Shown here: piece after piece, positions 48,700 through 62,990 of the stretch | Layout of the letters: each line of letters begins with the position of its first letter | Numbering within the stretch: the first letter of the stretch is position 1 | Assembly: GCA_014529385.2 (NCBI GenBank) | Contig: CM043947.1 | Span: 102,918,811 to 102,982,810 of the forward strand | Reading direction: 5' to 3' | DNA length: 64,000 bases | Source: Adiantum capillus-veneris | Taxonomy: Eukaryota > Streptophyta > Polypodiopsida > Polypodiales > Pteridaceae | Made by a program: the position numbers and the translations under genes | Notes under the pieces: model-generated | What the model was told of the DNA's origin: nothing | Seen by the model: the letters and a program-made list of their open reading frames with translations, nothing else | The model's database searches: none

Positions 48700-51600
48700 T
48701 ATACTATTTTGTAATGAATTAAATTTGTGTGAATACAAGGTCCACCACTTGTTCAAGTTAGATCTAAGCAAGTATACATAGTAATCTTTTAAGCTAGTAA
48801 ACTAAGGGAAGGGAGAAGTAAGGTCCACCACTTGTCCACGCTCAGCTCTAGACAACATGGAGAGATTCGAGGTCTACTAATTGTCTAATATAGGCTAACT
48901 ATATTGAAAAATAGAGAGAATCAAAGGTCCACCACTTGTCCAATCTAGGGTCCATTGAAACATGGAGAGAAGGATGCTCCACCATTTGTCCAAAATAGGC
49001 TCCATTGAAACATGAAGAGAAGCAATATGCACCATGTCTTCGAGATGCTAGGCTCCATTGAAATACCTTAAATCCACGATATTTTGTATATGTGGGGTTT
49101 AAATTCAAGGTCCACCACTTGTCCAACCTATTCTCCCTAGTAGCAAGAGTGGTTTGGTCTCAAGATTCACCACTTTTCCACTCTATGTCATTATAATAAG
49201 AAGATCTGGGTGTTAAGGTCCACCACTTGTCCAACCTATAAGGCTATATCTTAAAGGGTATTCTTTCTGACCACTTGGAATGACCATGATAGATTTTACA
49301 TGGGGGTTTGGTTCCAAGGTCCACAACTTGTCCAAGATAACTCTATTGAAACATAGAGAGAAGCAAAGGTCCACCACTTGTCCAAGCTAGGGTCCATTGA
49401 AACATGGAGAGAAGGATGCTCCACCATTTGTCCAAGATAGGCTCCATTGAAACATGAAGAGAAACAAGCTACACCATGTTTCCAAGACTCTAAGATCCAT
49501 TGAAATACCTTAAACCCACGATATTTTGTACATGGGGAGTTTACATTCAAGGTCCACCACTTGTACAACCTATTATCTCTAGTAGCGTCAGTGGTTTGGT
49601 TTCAAGATTCACCACTTTTCCACTCTATGTCATGACGTTAAGAAGATCTGGGTGTTGAGGTCGACCACTTGTCCAATCTATAAGGGTATATCTTAAAGGG
49701 TATTATTTCTCACCACTTGAAATGTCCATGATATGTTTTACATGGGGGTTTGGTTCCAAGGTCCACCACTTCTCCAAGCTAAATCTATTGAAACATAGAG
49801 AGAAACAAAGGTCCACCACTTGTCCAAGCTAGGATCCATTGAAACATGGAGAGAAGGATGCTCTACCACTTGTCGAAGCTAACTCTATTGAAACATGGGG
49901 GGTGTACATTAAAGGTTCACCACTTGTCCAACCTATTAACGCTAGTAGCATGAGTGGTTTGGTCTCAAGATTCACCACTTTTTCACTCTATGTCATTATA
50001 CTAAGAATATCTGGGTGTTAAGGCCCACCACTTGTCCAACCTATAAGGCTATATCTTAAGGGTTATTCTTTCTCACCACGTGGAGTGACCATGATAGGTT
50101 TTACATGGGGGTTTGGTTCTAAGGTCCACCACTTGTCCAAGATAACTCTATTGAAACATAGAGAGAAGCAAAGGTCCACCACTTGTCCGAGCTAGGGTCC
50201 ATTGAAACATGGAGAGAAGGATGCTCCACCATTTCTCCAAGATACGCTCCATTGAAACATGAAGAGAAGCAAGCTACACCATGTCTCCAAGATGCTAAGC
50301 TCCATTGAAATACCTTAAACCCATGATATTTCGTAAATTGGGGGTTTACATTCAAGGTCCACCACTTGTCCAACCTATTATCTCTAGTAGCATGAGTGGT
50401 TTGGTCTCAAGATTGACCACTTTTCCACTCTATGTCATTATATGAAGAATATCTGGGTGCTAAGGTCCACCACTTGTCCAACCTATAAGGCTATATCTTA
50501 AACTTTATTCTTTCTCACCACTTGGAGTTACCATGATAGGTTTTGCATTGGAGTTTGGTTACAAGGCCCGCCACTTGTCCAAGCTAACTCTATTGAACAT
50601 AGAGAGAAGCAAAGGTCAACCACTTGTCCAAGCTAGGCTCCATTGAAACATGGAGAGAAGGATGCTCCACCATTTTTTAAAGATAGGCTCCATTGAAACA
50701 TGAAGAGAAGCAATCTGCACCATGTCTCCAAGATGCTAGGCTCCATTGAAATACCTTCAACCCATGATATTTCGTACATGGGGGTAATACATTCAAGGTC
50801 CACCACTTTTCCAACCTATTCTCCTTAGTAGCATAATTGGTTTGGTCTCAAGATTCACCACTTTTCCACTCTATGTCGTTATATTAAGAAGATCTAGGTT
50901 TTAAGGTCGACCACTTGTCCAACCTATAAGGCTAGATCTTAAAGGGTATTATTTCTCACCACTTGGAATGACCATGATAGGTTTTACATGGGGGTTTGGT
51001 TCCAAGGTCCACCACTTGTCCAAGATAACTCTATGGAAACATAGAGAGAAGCAAAGATCCACCACTTGTCCAAGCTAGGCTCCATTGAGCCATTTAGAGA
51101 AGGATGATCCCCCATTGGTGGAAGATAGGCTCCATCGAAACATGAAGAGAAGCAAGCTGCACCATGTCTCCAAGATGCTAGGCTTCATTGAAATACCTTA
51201 AACCCAGAATATTTTGTACATGGGGGGTTTACATTCAAGGGCCACCACTTGTCCAAGCTATTATCGCTAGTAGCATGAGTGGTGTTGTCTCAAGATTCAC
51301 CACTTTTCCACTCTATGTCATTATATTAAGAATATGTGGGTGTTAAGGTCCACCAGTTGTCCAACCTATAAGTCTATATCTTAAAGGTTATTCTTTCTTA
51401 CCACTTGGAGTGACCATGATAGGTTTTACATGGGGGTTTGGTTCCAAGCTTCACCACTTGTCCAAGCTAACTCTATTGAAACAGAGAGAGAAGGAAAGGT
51501 CCACCACTTGTCCAAGCTAGGCTCCATTGAAACATGGAGAGAAGGATGCTCCACCATTTCTCCAAGATAGGCTCCATTGAAACATGACGAGAAGCAAGCT

Positions 51601-54600
51601 GCACCATGTCTCCAAGATGCTAGGCTCTATCGAAAAACATTAAACCCATGATATGTCGTAGATGAGGGGTTTACATTCAAGGTCCAACACTTGTCCAAGC
51701 TATTATTGGTAGTAGCCTAAGTGGTTTGGTCTCAAGATTCACCACTTTTCTACTCTATGTCATTATATTAAGAATATGTGGGTGTTAAGGTCCACCACTT
51801 GTACAACCTATAAGGCTCCATCTTAAAGGTTATTCTTTCTTACCACTTGGAGTGACCATGATAGGTTTTACATGGGGTTTTTGTTCCAAGGTCCACCACT
51901 TGTCCAAGCTAGCTCTATTTAATTATAGAGAGAAGCAAAGGTCCACCACTTGTCTAAGCTAGGATGCATTGAAACATGGAGAGAAGGATGCTCCATCATT
52001 TGTCGAAGCTAACTCTATTGAAACATGGGGGGTTTACGTTCAAGGTCCAACACTTGTTGAAGCTATTACCGCTAGTAGAATGAGTGGTTTTGTCTTAAGA
52101 TTCACCACTTTATCACTCTATGTCATTATATTAAGGATCTCTGGGTGTTAAGGTCCACCACTTGTCCAACCTATAAGGCTATATCTTAAAGGTTATTCTT
52201 TCTCACGACTTGGAGTGACCATGATAGGTTTTACATTGGGGTTTGGTGCCAAGGTCCACCACTTGTCCAAGCTAACTCTATTGAAACATAGAGAGAAGCA
52301 AAGGTCCACCACTTGTGCAAGCTAGGGTCCATTGAAACATGGAGAGAAGGATGCTCCACCATTTGTCCAAGATAGGCTCCATTGAAACATGAAGAGAAGC
52401 AAGGTGCACTATGTCTCCAAGATGCTAGGCTCCATCTAAATACCTTAAACCCACGATATTTCGTAGATGGGGGATTTACATTCAAGGTCCACCACTTGTG
52501 CAACCTATTATCGCTAGTAGCATGAGTGGTTTGCTCTCAAGATTAACCACTTTGCACTCTATGCCATTATATTAAGAATATCTCGGTGTTAAGGTCCACC
52601 GCTTCTCCAATCTATAAGGATATATCATTAAGGTTATTCTTTCTAACCGCTTGGAGTGAACATGAAAAGATTTACATGGGGGTTTGGTTCCAAGGCCCAC
52701 CACTTGTCCAAGCTAGGCTTCATTGAAACATGGAGAGAACGATGCTCCACCATTTGTCGAAGCTAAGTCTATTGAAACATGGGGGGTTTACGTTCAAGGT
52801 CCACCACTTGTCCAAGCTATTATCGCTAGTAGCATGAGTAATTTTGTCTCAATATTCACCACTTTTTCACTCTATGTCATTATATTAAGAATATTTGGGT
52901 GTTAAGGTCCACCACTTGTCCAACCTATAAGGCTATAACTTAAAGGTTATTCTTTCTCACCACTTGGAGTGACCATGATAGGTTTTACATGGGGGTTTGG
53001 TTCCAAGGTCCACCACTTGTCCAAGCTAACTCTATTGAATCATAGAGAGAAGGAAAGGTCCACCACTTGTCCAAGCTAGGGTCCATTGAAACATGGAGAG
53101 AAGGATGCTCCACCATTTGTCCAAGATAGGCTCCATCCAAAAATGAAGAGAAGCAAGCTGCACCATGTCTCCAAGATGCTAGGATTGATCGAAATACGTT
53201 AAACCCGGGATATTTTGTACATGGGGGGTTTACATTCAAGGGCCACCACTTGTCCAAGCTATTATCGCTAGTAGCATGAGTAGTTTTGTCTCAAGATTCA
53301 CCACTTTTCCACTCTATGTCAATATATTAAGAATATGTGGGTGTTAAGGTTCACCACTTGTCCAACCTATAAGTCTATATCTTAAAGGTTATTCTTTCTT
53401 ACCACTTGGAGTGACCATGATAGGTTTTACATGGGGCTTTGGTTCCAAGCTCCACCACTTGTCCAAGCTAACTCTATTGAAACAGAGAGAGAAGCAAAGG
53501 TCCACCACTTGTCCAAGCTAGGCTCCATTGAAACATGGAGAGAAGGATGCTCCACCATTTGTCCAAGATAGGATCCATTGAAACATGACGAGAAGCAAGC
53601 TGCACCATGTCTCCAAGATGCTAGTGCTATCGAAATACATTAAACCCACGATATGTCATAGATGAAGGGTTTACATTCAAGGTCCAACACTTGTCCAAGC
53701 TATTATTGGTAGTAGCTTGAGTGGTTTCGTCTCAAGATTCACCACTTTTCCACTCTATGTCATTATATTAAGAATATTTGGGTGTTAAGGTCCACCACTT
53801 GTCCAACCTATAAGGCTACATCTTAAAGGTTATTCTTTCTTACCACTTGGAGTGACCATGATAGGTTTTACATGGGGGTTTGGTTCCAAGGTCCACCACG
53901 TTTCCAAGCTAACTCTATTGAATTATAGAGAGAAGCAATGGTCCACCACTTGTCCAAGCTAGGCTCCATTGAAACATGGAGAGAAGGATGCTCCACCATT
54001 TGTCGAAGCTAACTCTATTGAAACATGGGGGGTTTACGTTCAAGGTCCAACACTTGTTGAAGCTATTACCGCTAGTAGAATGAGTGGTTTTGTCTTAAGA
54101 TTCACCACTTTATCACTCTATGTCATTATATTAAGGATCTCTGGGTGTTAAGGTCCACCACTTGTCCAACCTATAAGGCTATATCTTAAAGGTTATTCTT
54201 TCTCACGACTTGGAGTGACCATGATAGGTTTTACATTGGGGTTTGGTGCCAAGGTCCACCACTTGTCCAAGCTAACTCTATTGAAACATAGAGAGAAGCA
54301 AAGGTCCACCACTTGTGCAAGCTAGGGTCCATTGAAACATGGAGAAAAGGACGCTCTACCACTTGTCCAAGATAGGCTCCATTGAAACATGAAGAGAAGC
54401 AAGGTGCACCATGTCTCCAAGATTCTAGGCTCCATCTGAATACCTTAAATCCACGATATTTTGTAGATGGGGGGTTTACATTCAAGGTCCACCACTTGTC
54501 CAACCTATTATCTCTAGTAGCATGAGTGGTTTGCTGTCAAGATTCACCACTTTTCCACTCTATGCCATTATATTGAGCATATTTGGTTGTTAAGGTCCAC

Positions 54601-57600
54601 CACTTGTCCAACCTATAAGGATATATCATTAAGGTTATTCTTTCTCACCACTTGGAGTGACCATGATAGGTTTTACATGGGGGTTTGGTTCCAAAGTCCA
54701 CCACTTGTCCAAGCTAACTCTATTGTAACATAGAGAGAAACAAAGGTCCACCACTTGTCCAAGCTAGGCTCCATTGAAACATGGAGAGAACGATGCTCCA
54801 CCATTTGTCGAAGCTAACTCTATTGAAACATGGGGGGTTTACGTTCAAGGTCCACTACTTGTCCAAGCTATTATCGCTAGTAGCATGAGTAGTTGTCTCA
54901 AGATTCACCACTTTTCCACTCTATGTCATTATATGAAGAATATCTGGGTGCTAAGGTCCACCACTTGTCCAACCTATAAGTCTATATCTTAAAGGTTATT
55001 CTTTCTTACCACTTGGAGTGACCATGAGAGGTTTTACATGGGGGTTTGGTTCCAAGCACCACCACTTGTCCAAGCTAACTCTATTGAAACATAGAGAGAA
55101 GCAAAGGTCCACCACTTGTCCAAGCTAGGCTCCATTGAAACATGGAGAGAAGGGTGCTCCACCATTTGTCCACGATAGGCTCCATTGAAACATGATGAGA
55201 AGCAAGCTGCACCATGTCTCCAAGATGCTAGGCTCCATCGAAAAACATTAAACCCACGATATGTCGTACATAAGGGGTATACATTCAAGGTCCAACACTT
55301 GTCCAAGCTATTATTGGTAGTAGCCTGAGTGGTTTGGTCTCAAGATTCACCACTTTTCCACTCTATGTCATTATATTAAAAATATTTGGGTGTTAAGGTC
55401 CACCACTTATCCAACCTATAAGGCTACATCTTAAAGGTTATTCTTTCTTACCACTTGGAGTGACCATGATAGGTTTTACATGGGGGTTTGGTTCCAAGGT
55501 CCACCACTTGTCCAAGCTAACTCTATTGAATCATAGAGAGAAGCAAAGGTCCACCACTTGTCCAAGCTAGGCTGCATTGAAACATGGAGCGAAGGATGCT
55601 CCACCATTTGTCCAAGCTAACTCTATTGAAACATGGGGGGTTTACGTTCAAGGTCCACCACTTTTCCAAGCTATTACCGCTAGTAGCATGAGTGGTTTTG
55701 TCGCAAGATTCACCACTTTTTCACTCTATGTCATTATGTTAAGAATATTTGGGTGTTAAGGTCCACCACTTGTCCAATCTATAAGACTATATCTTAAAGG
55801 TTATTCTTTCTCACGACTTGGAGTGACCATGATAGGTTTTACATCGGGGTTTGGTTCCAAGGTCCACCACTTGTCACGGCTAACTCTATTCAAACATAGA
55901 GAGAAGCAAAGGACCACCACTTGTCCAAGCTAGAGTCCATTGAAACATGGAGAGAAGGATGCTCCACCATTTGTCCAAGATAAGCTCCATTGAAACATGA
56001 AGAGAAGCAAGGTGCACCATGTATCCAAGATTCTAGGCTCCATCTAAATACCCTAAACCCACGATATTTCTTAGATGGGGGGTTTACATTCAAGGTCCAC
56101 CACTTGTCCAACCTATTATCGCTAGTAGCATGAGTGGTTTGCTCTCAAGAGTCACCACTTTTCCACTCTATGCCATTATATTAAGAATATTTGGGTGTTA
56201 AGGTCCACCACTTGTCCAACCTATAAGGATATATCATTAAGGTTATCCTTTCTCACCACTTGGAGTGACCATGATAGGTTTTACATGGGGGTTTGGTTCC
56301 AAGGTCCACCACTTGTCCAAGCTAACTCTATTGAAACATAGAGCGAAACAAAGGTCCACCACTTGTCCAAGCTAGGCTCCATTGAAACATGGAGAGAATG
56401 ATGCTCCTCCATTTGTCGAAGCTAAGTCTATTGAAACATGGGGGGTTTACGTTCAAGGTCCACCAGTTGTCCAAGCTTTTATTGCTAGTAGCATGAGTGG
56501 TTTTGTCTCAAGATTCACCACTTTTTCACTCTATGTCATTATATTAAGAATATTTGGGTGTTAAGGTCCACCACTTGTCCAACCTATAAGGCTATATCTT
56601 AAAGGTTATTCTTTCTCACCACTTGGAGTGACCATGATAGGTTTTACATGGGGGTTTGGTTCCAAGGTGCACCACTAGTCCAAGCAAACTCTATTGAATC
56701 ATAGAGAGAAGGAAAGGTCCACCACTTGTCCAAGCTAGGGTCCATTGAAACATGGAGAGAGGATGCTCTACCATTTGTCCAAGATAGGCTCCATCGAAAA
56801 ATGAATGGAAGCAAGCTGCACCATGTCTCCAAGATGCTAGGCTTCATCGAAATACATTAAACCCATGATATTTTGTACATGGGGGATTTACATTCAAGGG
56901 CCAATACTTGGCCAAGCTATTATCGCTAGTAGCATGAGTGGCTTTGTCTCAAGATTCACCACTTTTCTACTCTATGTCAGTATATTACGAATATGTGGGT
57001 GTTAAGGTCCACCACTTGTCCAACCTAAAAGTCTATATCTTAAAGGTTATTCTTTCTTACCACTTGGAGTGACCATGATAGGTTTTACATGGGGGTTTGG
57101 TTCAAAGCTCCACCACTTGTCCAAGTTAACTCTATTGAAACAGAGAGAGAAGAAAAGGTCCACCACTTGTCCAAGCTAGGCTCCATTGAAACATGGAGAG
57201 AAGGATGCTCCACCATTTGTCCAAGATAGGATCCATTGAAACATGACGAGAAGCAAGCTGCACCATGCCTCCAAGATGCTAGGCTCCATCGAAAAAGATT
57301 AAACGCACGATATGTCGTAGATGAGGGGTTTACATTCAAGGTCCAACACTTGTCCAAGCTATTATTGGTAGTAGCCTCAGTGGTTTGGTCTCAAGATTCA
57401 CCACTTTTCCACTCTATGCCATTATATTATGAATATATGGGTGTTAAGGTCCACCACTTGTCCAACCTATAAGGATATATCATTAACCTTATTCTTTCTC
57501 ACCACTTGGAGTGACCATGATAGGTTTTACATGCGGGTTTGGTTCCAAGGTACACCAATTGTCCAAGCTAACTCTATTGAAACATAAAGAGAAACAAAGG

Positions 57601-59880
57601 TCCACCACTTGTCCAAGCTAGGCTCCATTGAAACATGGAGAGAACGATGCTCCACCGTTTGTCTAAGCTAAGTCTATTTAAACATGGGGGGTTTACGTTC
57701 AAGGTCCACCAGTTGTCCAAGCAATTATCGCTAGTAGCATCAGTTGTCCAACCTATAAGGCTATATCTTAAAGGTTATTCTTTCTCACCACTTGGAGTGA
57801 CCATGATAGGTTTTACATGGGGGTTTGGTTCCAAGGTCCACCAATTGAATCATAGAGAGAAGCAAAGGTCCACCACTTGTCCAAGCTAGGGCCCATTGAA
57901 ACATGGGGAGAAGGATGCTCCACCATTTGTCCAAGATAGGCTCCATTGAAACATGAAGAGAAGCAAGGTGCACCATGTCTCCAAGATTATAGGCTCCATA
58001 TAAATACCTTAAACCCACGATATGTCTTAGATGGGGGGTTTACATTCAAGGTCCACCACTTGTCCAACCTATTATCGCTAGTAGCATGAGTGGTTTGCTC
58101 TCAGGATTCACCACTTTTCCACTCTATGCCATTATATTAGGAATATTTGGGTGTTAAGGTCCACCACTTGTCCCACCTATAAGGATATATCATTAAGGTT
58201 ATTCATTCTCACCACTTGGAGTGACCATGATAGGTTTTACATGGGGGTTTGGGTCCAAGGTCCACCACTTGTCCAAGCTAACTCTATTGAAACATAGAGA
58301 GAAACAAAGGTCCACCACTTGTCCAAGCTAGGATCCATTGAAACATGGGGAGAACGATGCTCCACCATTTGTCGAAGCTAAGTCTATTGAAACATGGGGG
58401 GTTTACGTTCAAGGTCCACCAGTTGTCCAAGCTATTATCGCTAGTAGCATGAGTGATTTTGTCTTAAGATTCACCACTTTTTCACTCTATGTCATTATAT
58501 TAAGAATATTTGGGTGTTAAGTTCCACCACTTGTCCAACCTATAAGGCTATATCTTAAAGGTTATTCTTTCTCACCACTTGGAGTGACCATGATAGGTTT
58601 TACATGGGGGTTTGGTTCCAAGGTGCACCACTAGTCCAAGAAAATTCTATTGAATCATAGAGAGAAGGAAAGGTCCACCACTTGTCCAAGTTAGGGTCCA
58701 TTGAAACATGGAGAGAAGGATGCTCTACCATTTGTCCAAGATAGGCTCCATCGAAAAATGAAGGGAAGCAAGCTGCACCATGTCTCCAAGATGCTAGGCT
58801 TCATCGAAATACCTTAAACCCATGATATTTTGTACACGGGGGATTTACATTCAAGGGCCAATACTTGTCCAAGCTATTATCGCTAGTAGCATAAGTGGCT
58901 TTGTCTCAAGATTCACCACTTTTCCACTCTATGTCAGTATATTACGAATATGTGGGTGTTAAGGTCCACCACTTGTCCAACCTATAAGGCTATATCTTAA
59001 AGGTTATTCTTTCTTACCACTTGGAGTGACCATGATAGGTTTTACATGGGGGTTTGGTTCCAAGCTCCACCACTTGTCCAAGCTAACTCTATTAAAACAG
59101 AGAGAGAAGCAAAGGTCCACCACTTGTCCAAGCTAGGCTCCATTGAAACATGGAGAGAAGGATGCTCCACCATTTGTCCAAGATAGGCTCCATTGAAACA
59201 TGACGAGAAGCAAGCTGCACCATGTCTCCAAGATGCTAGGCTCCATCGAAAAACATTAAACCCACGATATGTCGTAGATGAGGGGTTTACATTCAAGGTC
59301 CAACACTTGTCCAAGCTATTATTGGTAGTAGCCTGAGTGGTTTGGTCTCAAGATTCACCACTTTTCCACTCTATGCCATTATATTAAGAATATATGGGTG
59401 TTAAGGTCCACCACTTGTCCAACCTATAAGGATATATCATTAAGGTTATTCTTTCTCACCACTTGGATTGACCATGATAGGTTTTACTTGGGGGTTTGGT
59501 TCCATGGTACACCAATTGTCCAAGCTAACTCTATTGAAACATAAAGAGAAACAAAGGTCCACCACTTGTCCAAGCTAGGCTCCATTGAAACATGGAGAGA
59601 ACGATGCTCCACCATTTGTTGAAGCTAAGTCTATTGAAACATGGGGGGTTTACTTTCAAGGTCCACCAGTTGTCCAACCTATTATCACTAGTAGCATGAG
59701 TGGTTTTGTCTCAAGATTCACCACTTTTTCACTCTATGTCATTATATTAAGAATATTTGGGTGTTAAGGTCCACCACTTGTCCAACCTATAAGGCTCTAT
59801 CTTAAAGGTTATTATTTCTCACCACTTGGAGTGACCATGATAGGTTTTACATGGGGGTTTGGTTCCAAGGTCCACCAATT
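48700..59880 (+). repeat. Outer-element minisatellite in higher-order repeat array
   Basis: GGTCCACCACTTGTCCAA units alternate with phrases such as CTCCATTGAAACATGGAG and are organised in monomers marked by GAGTGACCATGATAGG. From about 53.4 kb marker spacing is mostly 441-443 or 360-363 bp, alternating. Larger periods of about 2.0 kb are visible, for example 51969-52151 versus 53969-54151. The array lies upstream of the outer ParB-MTase start, probably in its 5' intron. The many 60- and 90-codon frames here are periodic artefacts. Confidence 0.92.
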
Positions 59881-59884
59881 GATA

Positions 59885-60190
59885 GATAGAGAGAGAGAGA
59901 GAGAAATACCTATTTTCTAGAGAGAGGAGAGAGAGAAAGATAACAAATTTCACTGTGTTTATGTATGTGGAAGAGAGGAAGACGATGTATGGGAATATGT
60001 GCACGTATTTTCAAGAGAGAGACAACAAGATAACAGATTTCACTGTGGTTATGTATGTGGAAGTGAGGAAGATGATGTGTGGGAATATGTGCATGTATTT
60101 TCAAGAGAGAGACAACAAGATAACAGATTTCACTATGGTTATGTATGTGGAAGAGAGGAAGACGATGTGTGGGAATATGTGTATGTGTGC
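59885..60190. repeat. GA tract and 90-bp tandem repeat (2.8 copies)
   Basis: A GA-rich tract at about 59885-59935 is followed by units with TTTCACTGTG at 59948, 60038 and 60128, period 90 bp, containing ATGTATGTGGAAGAGAGGAA. Confidence 0.9.
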
Positions 60191-60199
60191 GGGGATATT

Positions 60200-60600
60200 T
60201 TTAAACTACGTATCTCTGTCTTTTGACGAGAGAGTGTGTGTGCAAGAAGAGTTATAGAGAACCATCTTCTCTATATGGAGAAAGACAGAGAGTGAGAGAG
60301 AGAGAAATACCTGTTTTTTCTCTATTCGTGAGGTGTGCAATGTCTCCTGAGAAGAAGCTATGCCCGATCCTGCCCTTCTCAAAAGCGTTGCGTACGTTGC
60401 TGTTTCTTTATCTTGTGTGCGAACTTTCAATCCTGTGCGCTCCACCTGTGTGTTGTGTACGATGCCGGGATTGCTCCTCTACGTGCGCATATACTACAAC
60501 TGTATGCGATCCGTGTGCGCTTTCTGTGTGTTTGTTGCTCGTGCGCTCTCTCTGTGCCTAATCTTGATAGGGTTTATTAGAATGCCACGTATGCTACAAG
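60200..60600 (-). promoter_or_regulatory. Putative 5'-UTR/promoter island of the outer divergent gene pair
   Basis: A repeat-free, higher-GC island between the divergent outer ParB-MTase (minus) and transposase-like (plus) genes, at the same relative place as 26700-27316 in the inner element. On the minus strand AACAG|GTATTTC near 60310 could be a donor for the acceptor at 48667. The composition (GA/CT tracts, GTGTGCG-like words) resembles the inner island but I cannot show base-level homology. Confidence 0.3.
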
Positions 60601-60729
60601 TCCATGTTTTATCATAGGATTAAAAAAAACAAAAGCAATATAAAACATTAACCAATTCACATGGCCAAAATTAAAGAAATCATGGTTGAAAATATGCAAA
60701 ACATGAGTAACTCTATGCTATGAATTCAC

Positions 60730-60930
60730 TTTTTTTAAAAAAAATCTTTGGGCGCTGCCCCGGACCCCACCCGGAACAATATCCCAAAATCAGCCTCCCA
60801 AGCCCCGCCATCGAGAGCGCTATATTCCACATCCCCATCAAGAGCGCTACCCCCAAACCTCACGTGAAGTGCTTCCTTGTCACCCCATTGTGGCATTGCC
60901 CTAAGACCCCGCATCTGGAGTGCTAAATGG
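60730..60930. other. GC-rich island of unknown nature
   Basis: GCGCTGCCCCGGACCCC and two GAGAGCGCTA/AAGAGCGCTA phrases stand out in AT-rich surroundings. No coding function recognised; possibly the remnant of another mobile element. 60930-61090 is AT-rich with nothing recognised. Confidence 0.4.
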
Positions 60931-61089
60931 GAACACTCTTCATTAGTGAAACTTTGAACATAAATTATATTTAGCATATACTTAAATATAATACAAATAT
61001 TAACATATTAACTATACTACTAATTTACTATACCAGTTCTAGATTATGTCCCATACTATATTTAAGGTGCCAATGGTTTGGCGTTATGG

Positions 61090-62990
61090 TCCTAGATTTA
61101 GCCAAGTGGTCAACACATATAGGACCAAGTGCACACTGTGCCACAAAACTTGGCCACCAATTCACTTGCCAAAGTTTAGGCCGCATGGTCAATCCTAAGT
61201 TTCCAATGTTCTTATTATGTCACCTTTTGCCTCGTGGAAAACCTAGGCTTGTTTTCACATACTCAGGCACTTCAAGCCATAATAAATTTTCATTACTCTT
61301 CGGCAACCCTTTTGTTCAAGTCTTTGAAAGAACGTTGTTTAAGGCCACCCTAAACCATTTTCATTTAGGGGTGTCTAAAACTAGCTTTTTGGCAATTCGA
61401 GAAGAAAATGGTCAAAGTTTTATACTTAGTTTTAACCACTTGACCAATTCAAATATTGGAAAGCAAGGTCTTGTAATACTTTTCTTTGGACATCACACAT
61501 TAAAACTAGGTCCCTCACTTGTCCAAGCTATGCTCTAATACAATAAAGGGCTTTTGGTTTCAAGATGCACCACTTTCCCAACCTTGATTCCATTAAAGAA
61601 GCTAGCTCTACTTAGACATTTAATAGCAAGGTCCTGTAGCAGTTCACATTGAACATTTTCCATGGCAGCTAGGTCCACCACTTATCTAAGCTATGCTCTA
61701 ATACAGTAAGGGGGTTTTGGTTTCAAGATCCACCACTTGTCCAAACTTGATTTGGGAAGCAAGGTCCTATAATAGTTTGCTTTGGACATTCACCATTACA
61801 ACTAAGTCCACCACTTCTCCAAGCTATGTTCTAATACACTAAGGAGGTTTTGTTTTGAAGGAGAACCACTTGTACGACTTTGTTTTTGGAAGTAAGCTCT
61901 TTACATAGTTCACCTTGGACCTTGGACATTGGATACTACAACTAAGCCCACCACTTGTCCAAGCTATCCTCTATATATAGCCAAAGGGTTTGGGTTTCAA
62001 GATTCACCACTTTTCCAACCTTTCTTAAATTAAAGAAAGGAGGGGCATTATAACTAGGTGCACCAATTGTCCAAGATATGCTCTGATATAGAAAGGGGAT
62101 TTTGGTTTCAATAATCCACCATGTGTTCAACCTTGCAAGACTCAAGGGATACTTGGACATTGGAAAGCATAGTCCTATAGTAGTTGATAGGTGGCAGTGG
62201 GTATAACAACTAGGTCCAACCTATGCTCTCATATAGCAAAGAGGCTTTGGTTTCAAGGTCCACCACTTGTCCAACCTTGCTTCCATTAAAGAAATGAGGG
62301 GCTACGTAAACATTGGCAAGCAAGGTAGCAAGGTCCTAAGGTGTTTCACCTTGGATATTGGGCATTATAACTAGGTCCACCACTTGTCCAAGCTATGCTC
62401 TGATATAGAAAGGGGATTTTCGTTTCAAGGTCCACCACGTGTTCAACCTTGAAAGACTCAAGGGATACTTGGACATTGGAAAGCATAGTCCTATAGTAGT
62501 TGATAGGTGGCAATGGGTATTACAACTAGGTCCAACCTATGCTCTCATATAGCAAAGAGGCTTTGGTTTCAAGGTCCACCACTTGTCCAACCTTACTTCC
62601 ATTAAAGAAATGAGGGGCTACGTAAACATTGGCAAGCAAGGTAGCAAGGTCCTAAGGTATTTCACCTTGGATATTGGGCATTATAACTAGGTCCACCACT
62701 TGTCCAAGCTATGCTCTGATATAGAAAGGGGATTTTAGTTTCAAGGTCCACCACATGCTCAACCTTGAAAGCCTCAAGGGATACTTGGACATTGGAAAGC
62801 ATAGTCCTATAGTAGTTGATAGGTGGCAGTGGGTATTACAACTAGGTCCACCACTTGTCCAACCTATGCTCTAATATAGCAAGGATGCTTTGGTTTCAAG
62901 ATCCAACACAATTTCCAACCTTGCTTCCATTAATATAGCAAGGAGGATTTGGTCTCAAGGTTCACCACGTGTCCAACCTATGCAAACCTT
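61090..62990 (+). repeat. Outer-element minisatellite with 316-bp higher-order repeat
   Basis: GGTCCACCACTTGTCC units with GCTATGCTCTAATATAGC-like phrases. From 62150, a 316-bp unit recurs (ACTTGGACATTGGAAAGC at 62151, 62467 and 62783). It lies just upstream of the outer transposase-like gene and probably forms its 5' intron. Confidence 0.9.

Noticed and set aside
48899-59314. Many 60- and 90-codon open frames on both strands at regular spacing (DKWWTLNVNPP..., KHGENDAPPF...)
   Set aside because: They are periodic read-throughs of the minisatellite, occur on both strands, and shift with repeat units; no independent coding evidence.
48700-59880. Centromeric satellite
   Set aside because: Higher-order structure fits, but the array is short, enclosed within one transposon and shared with its other spacers.
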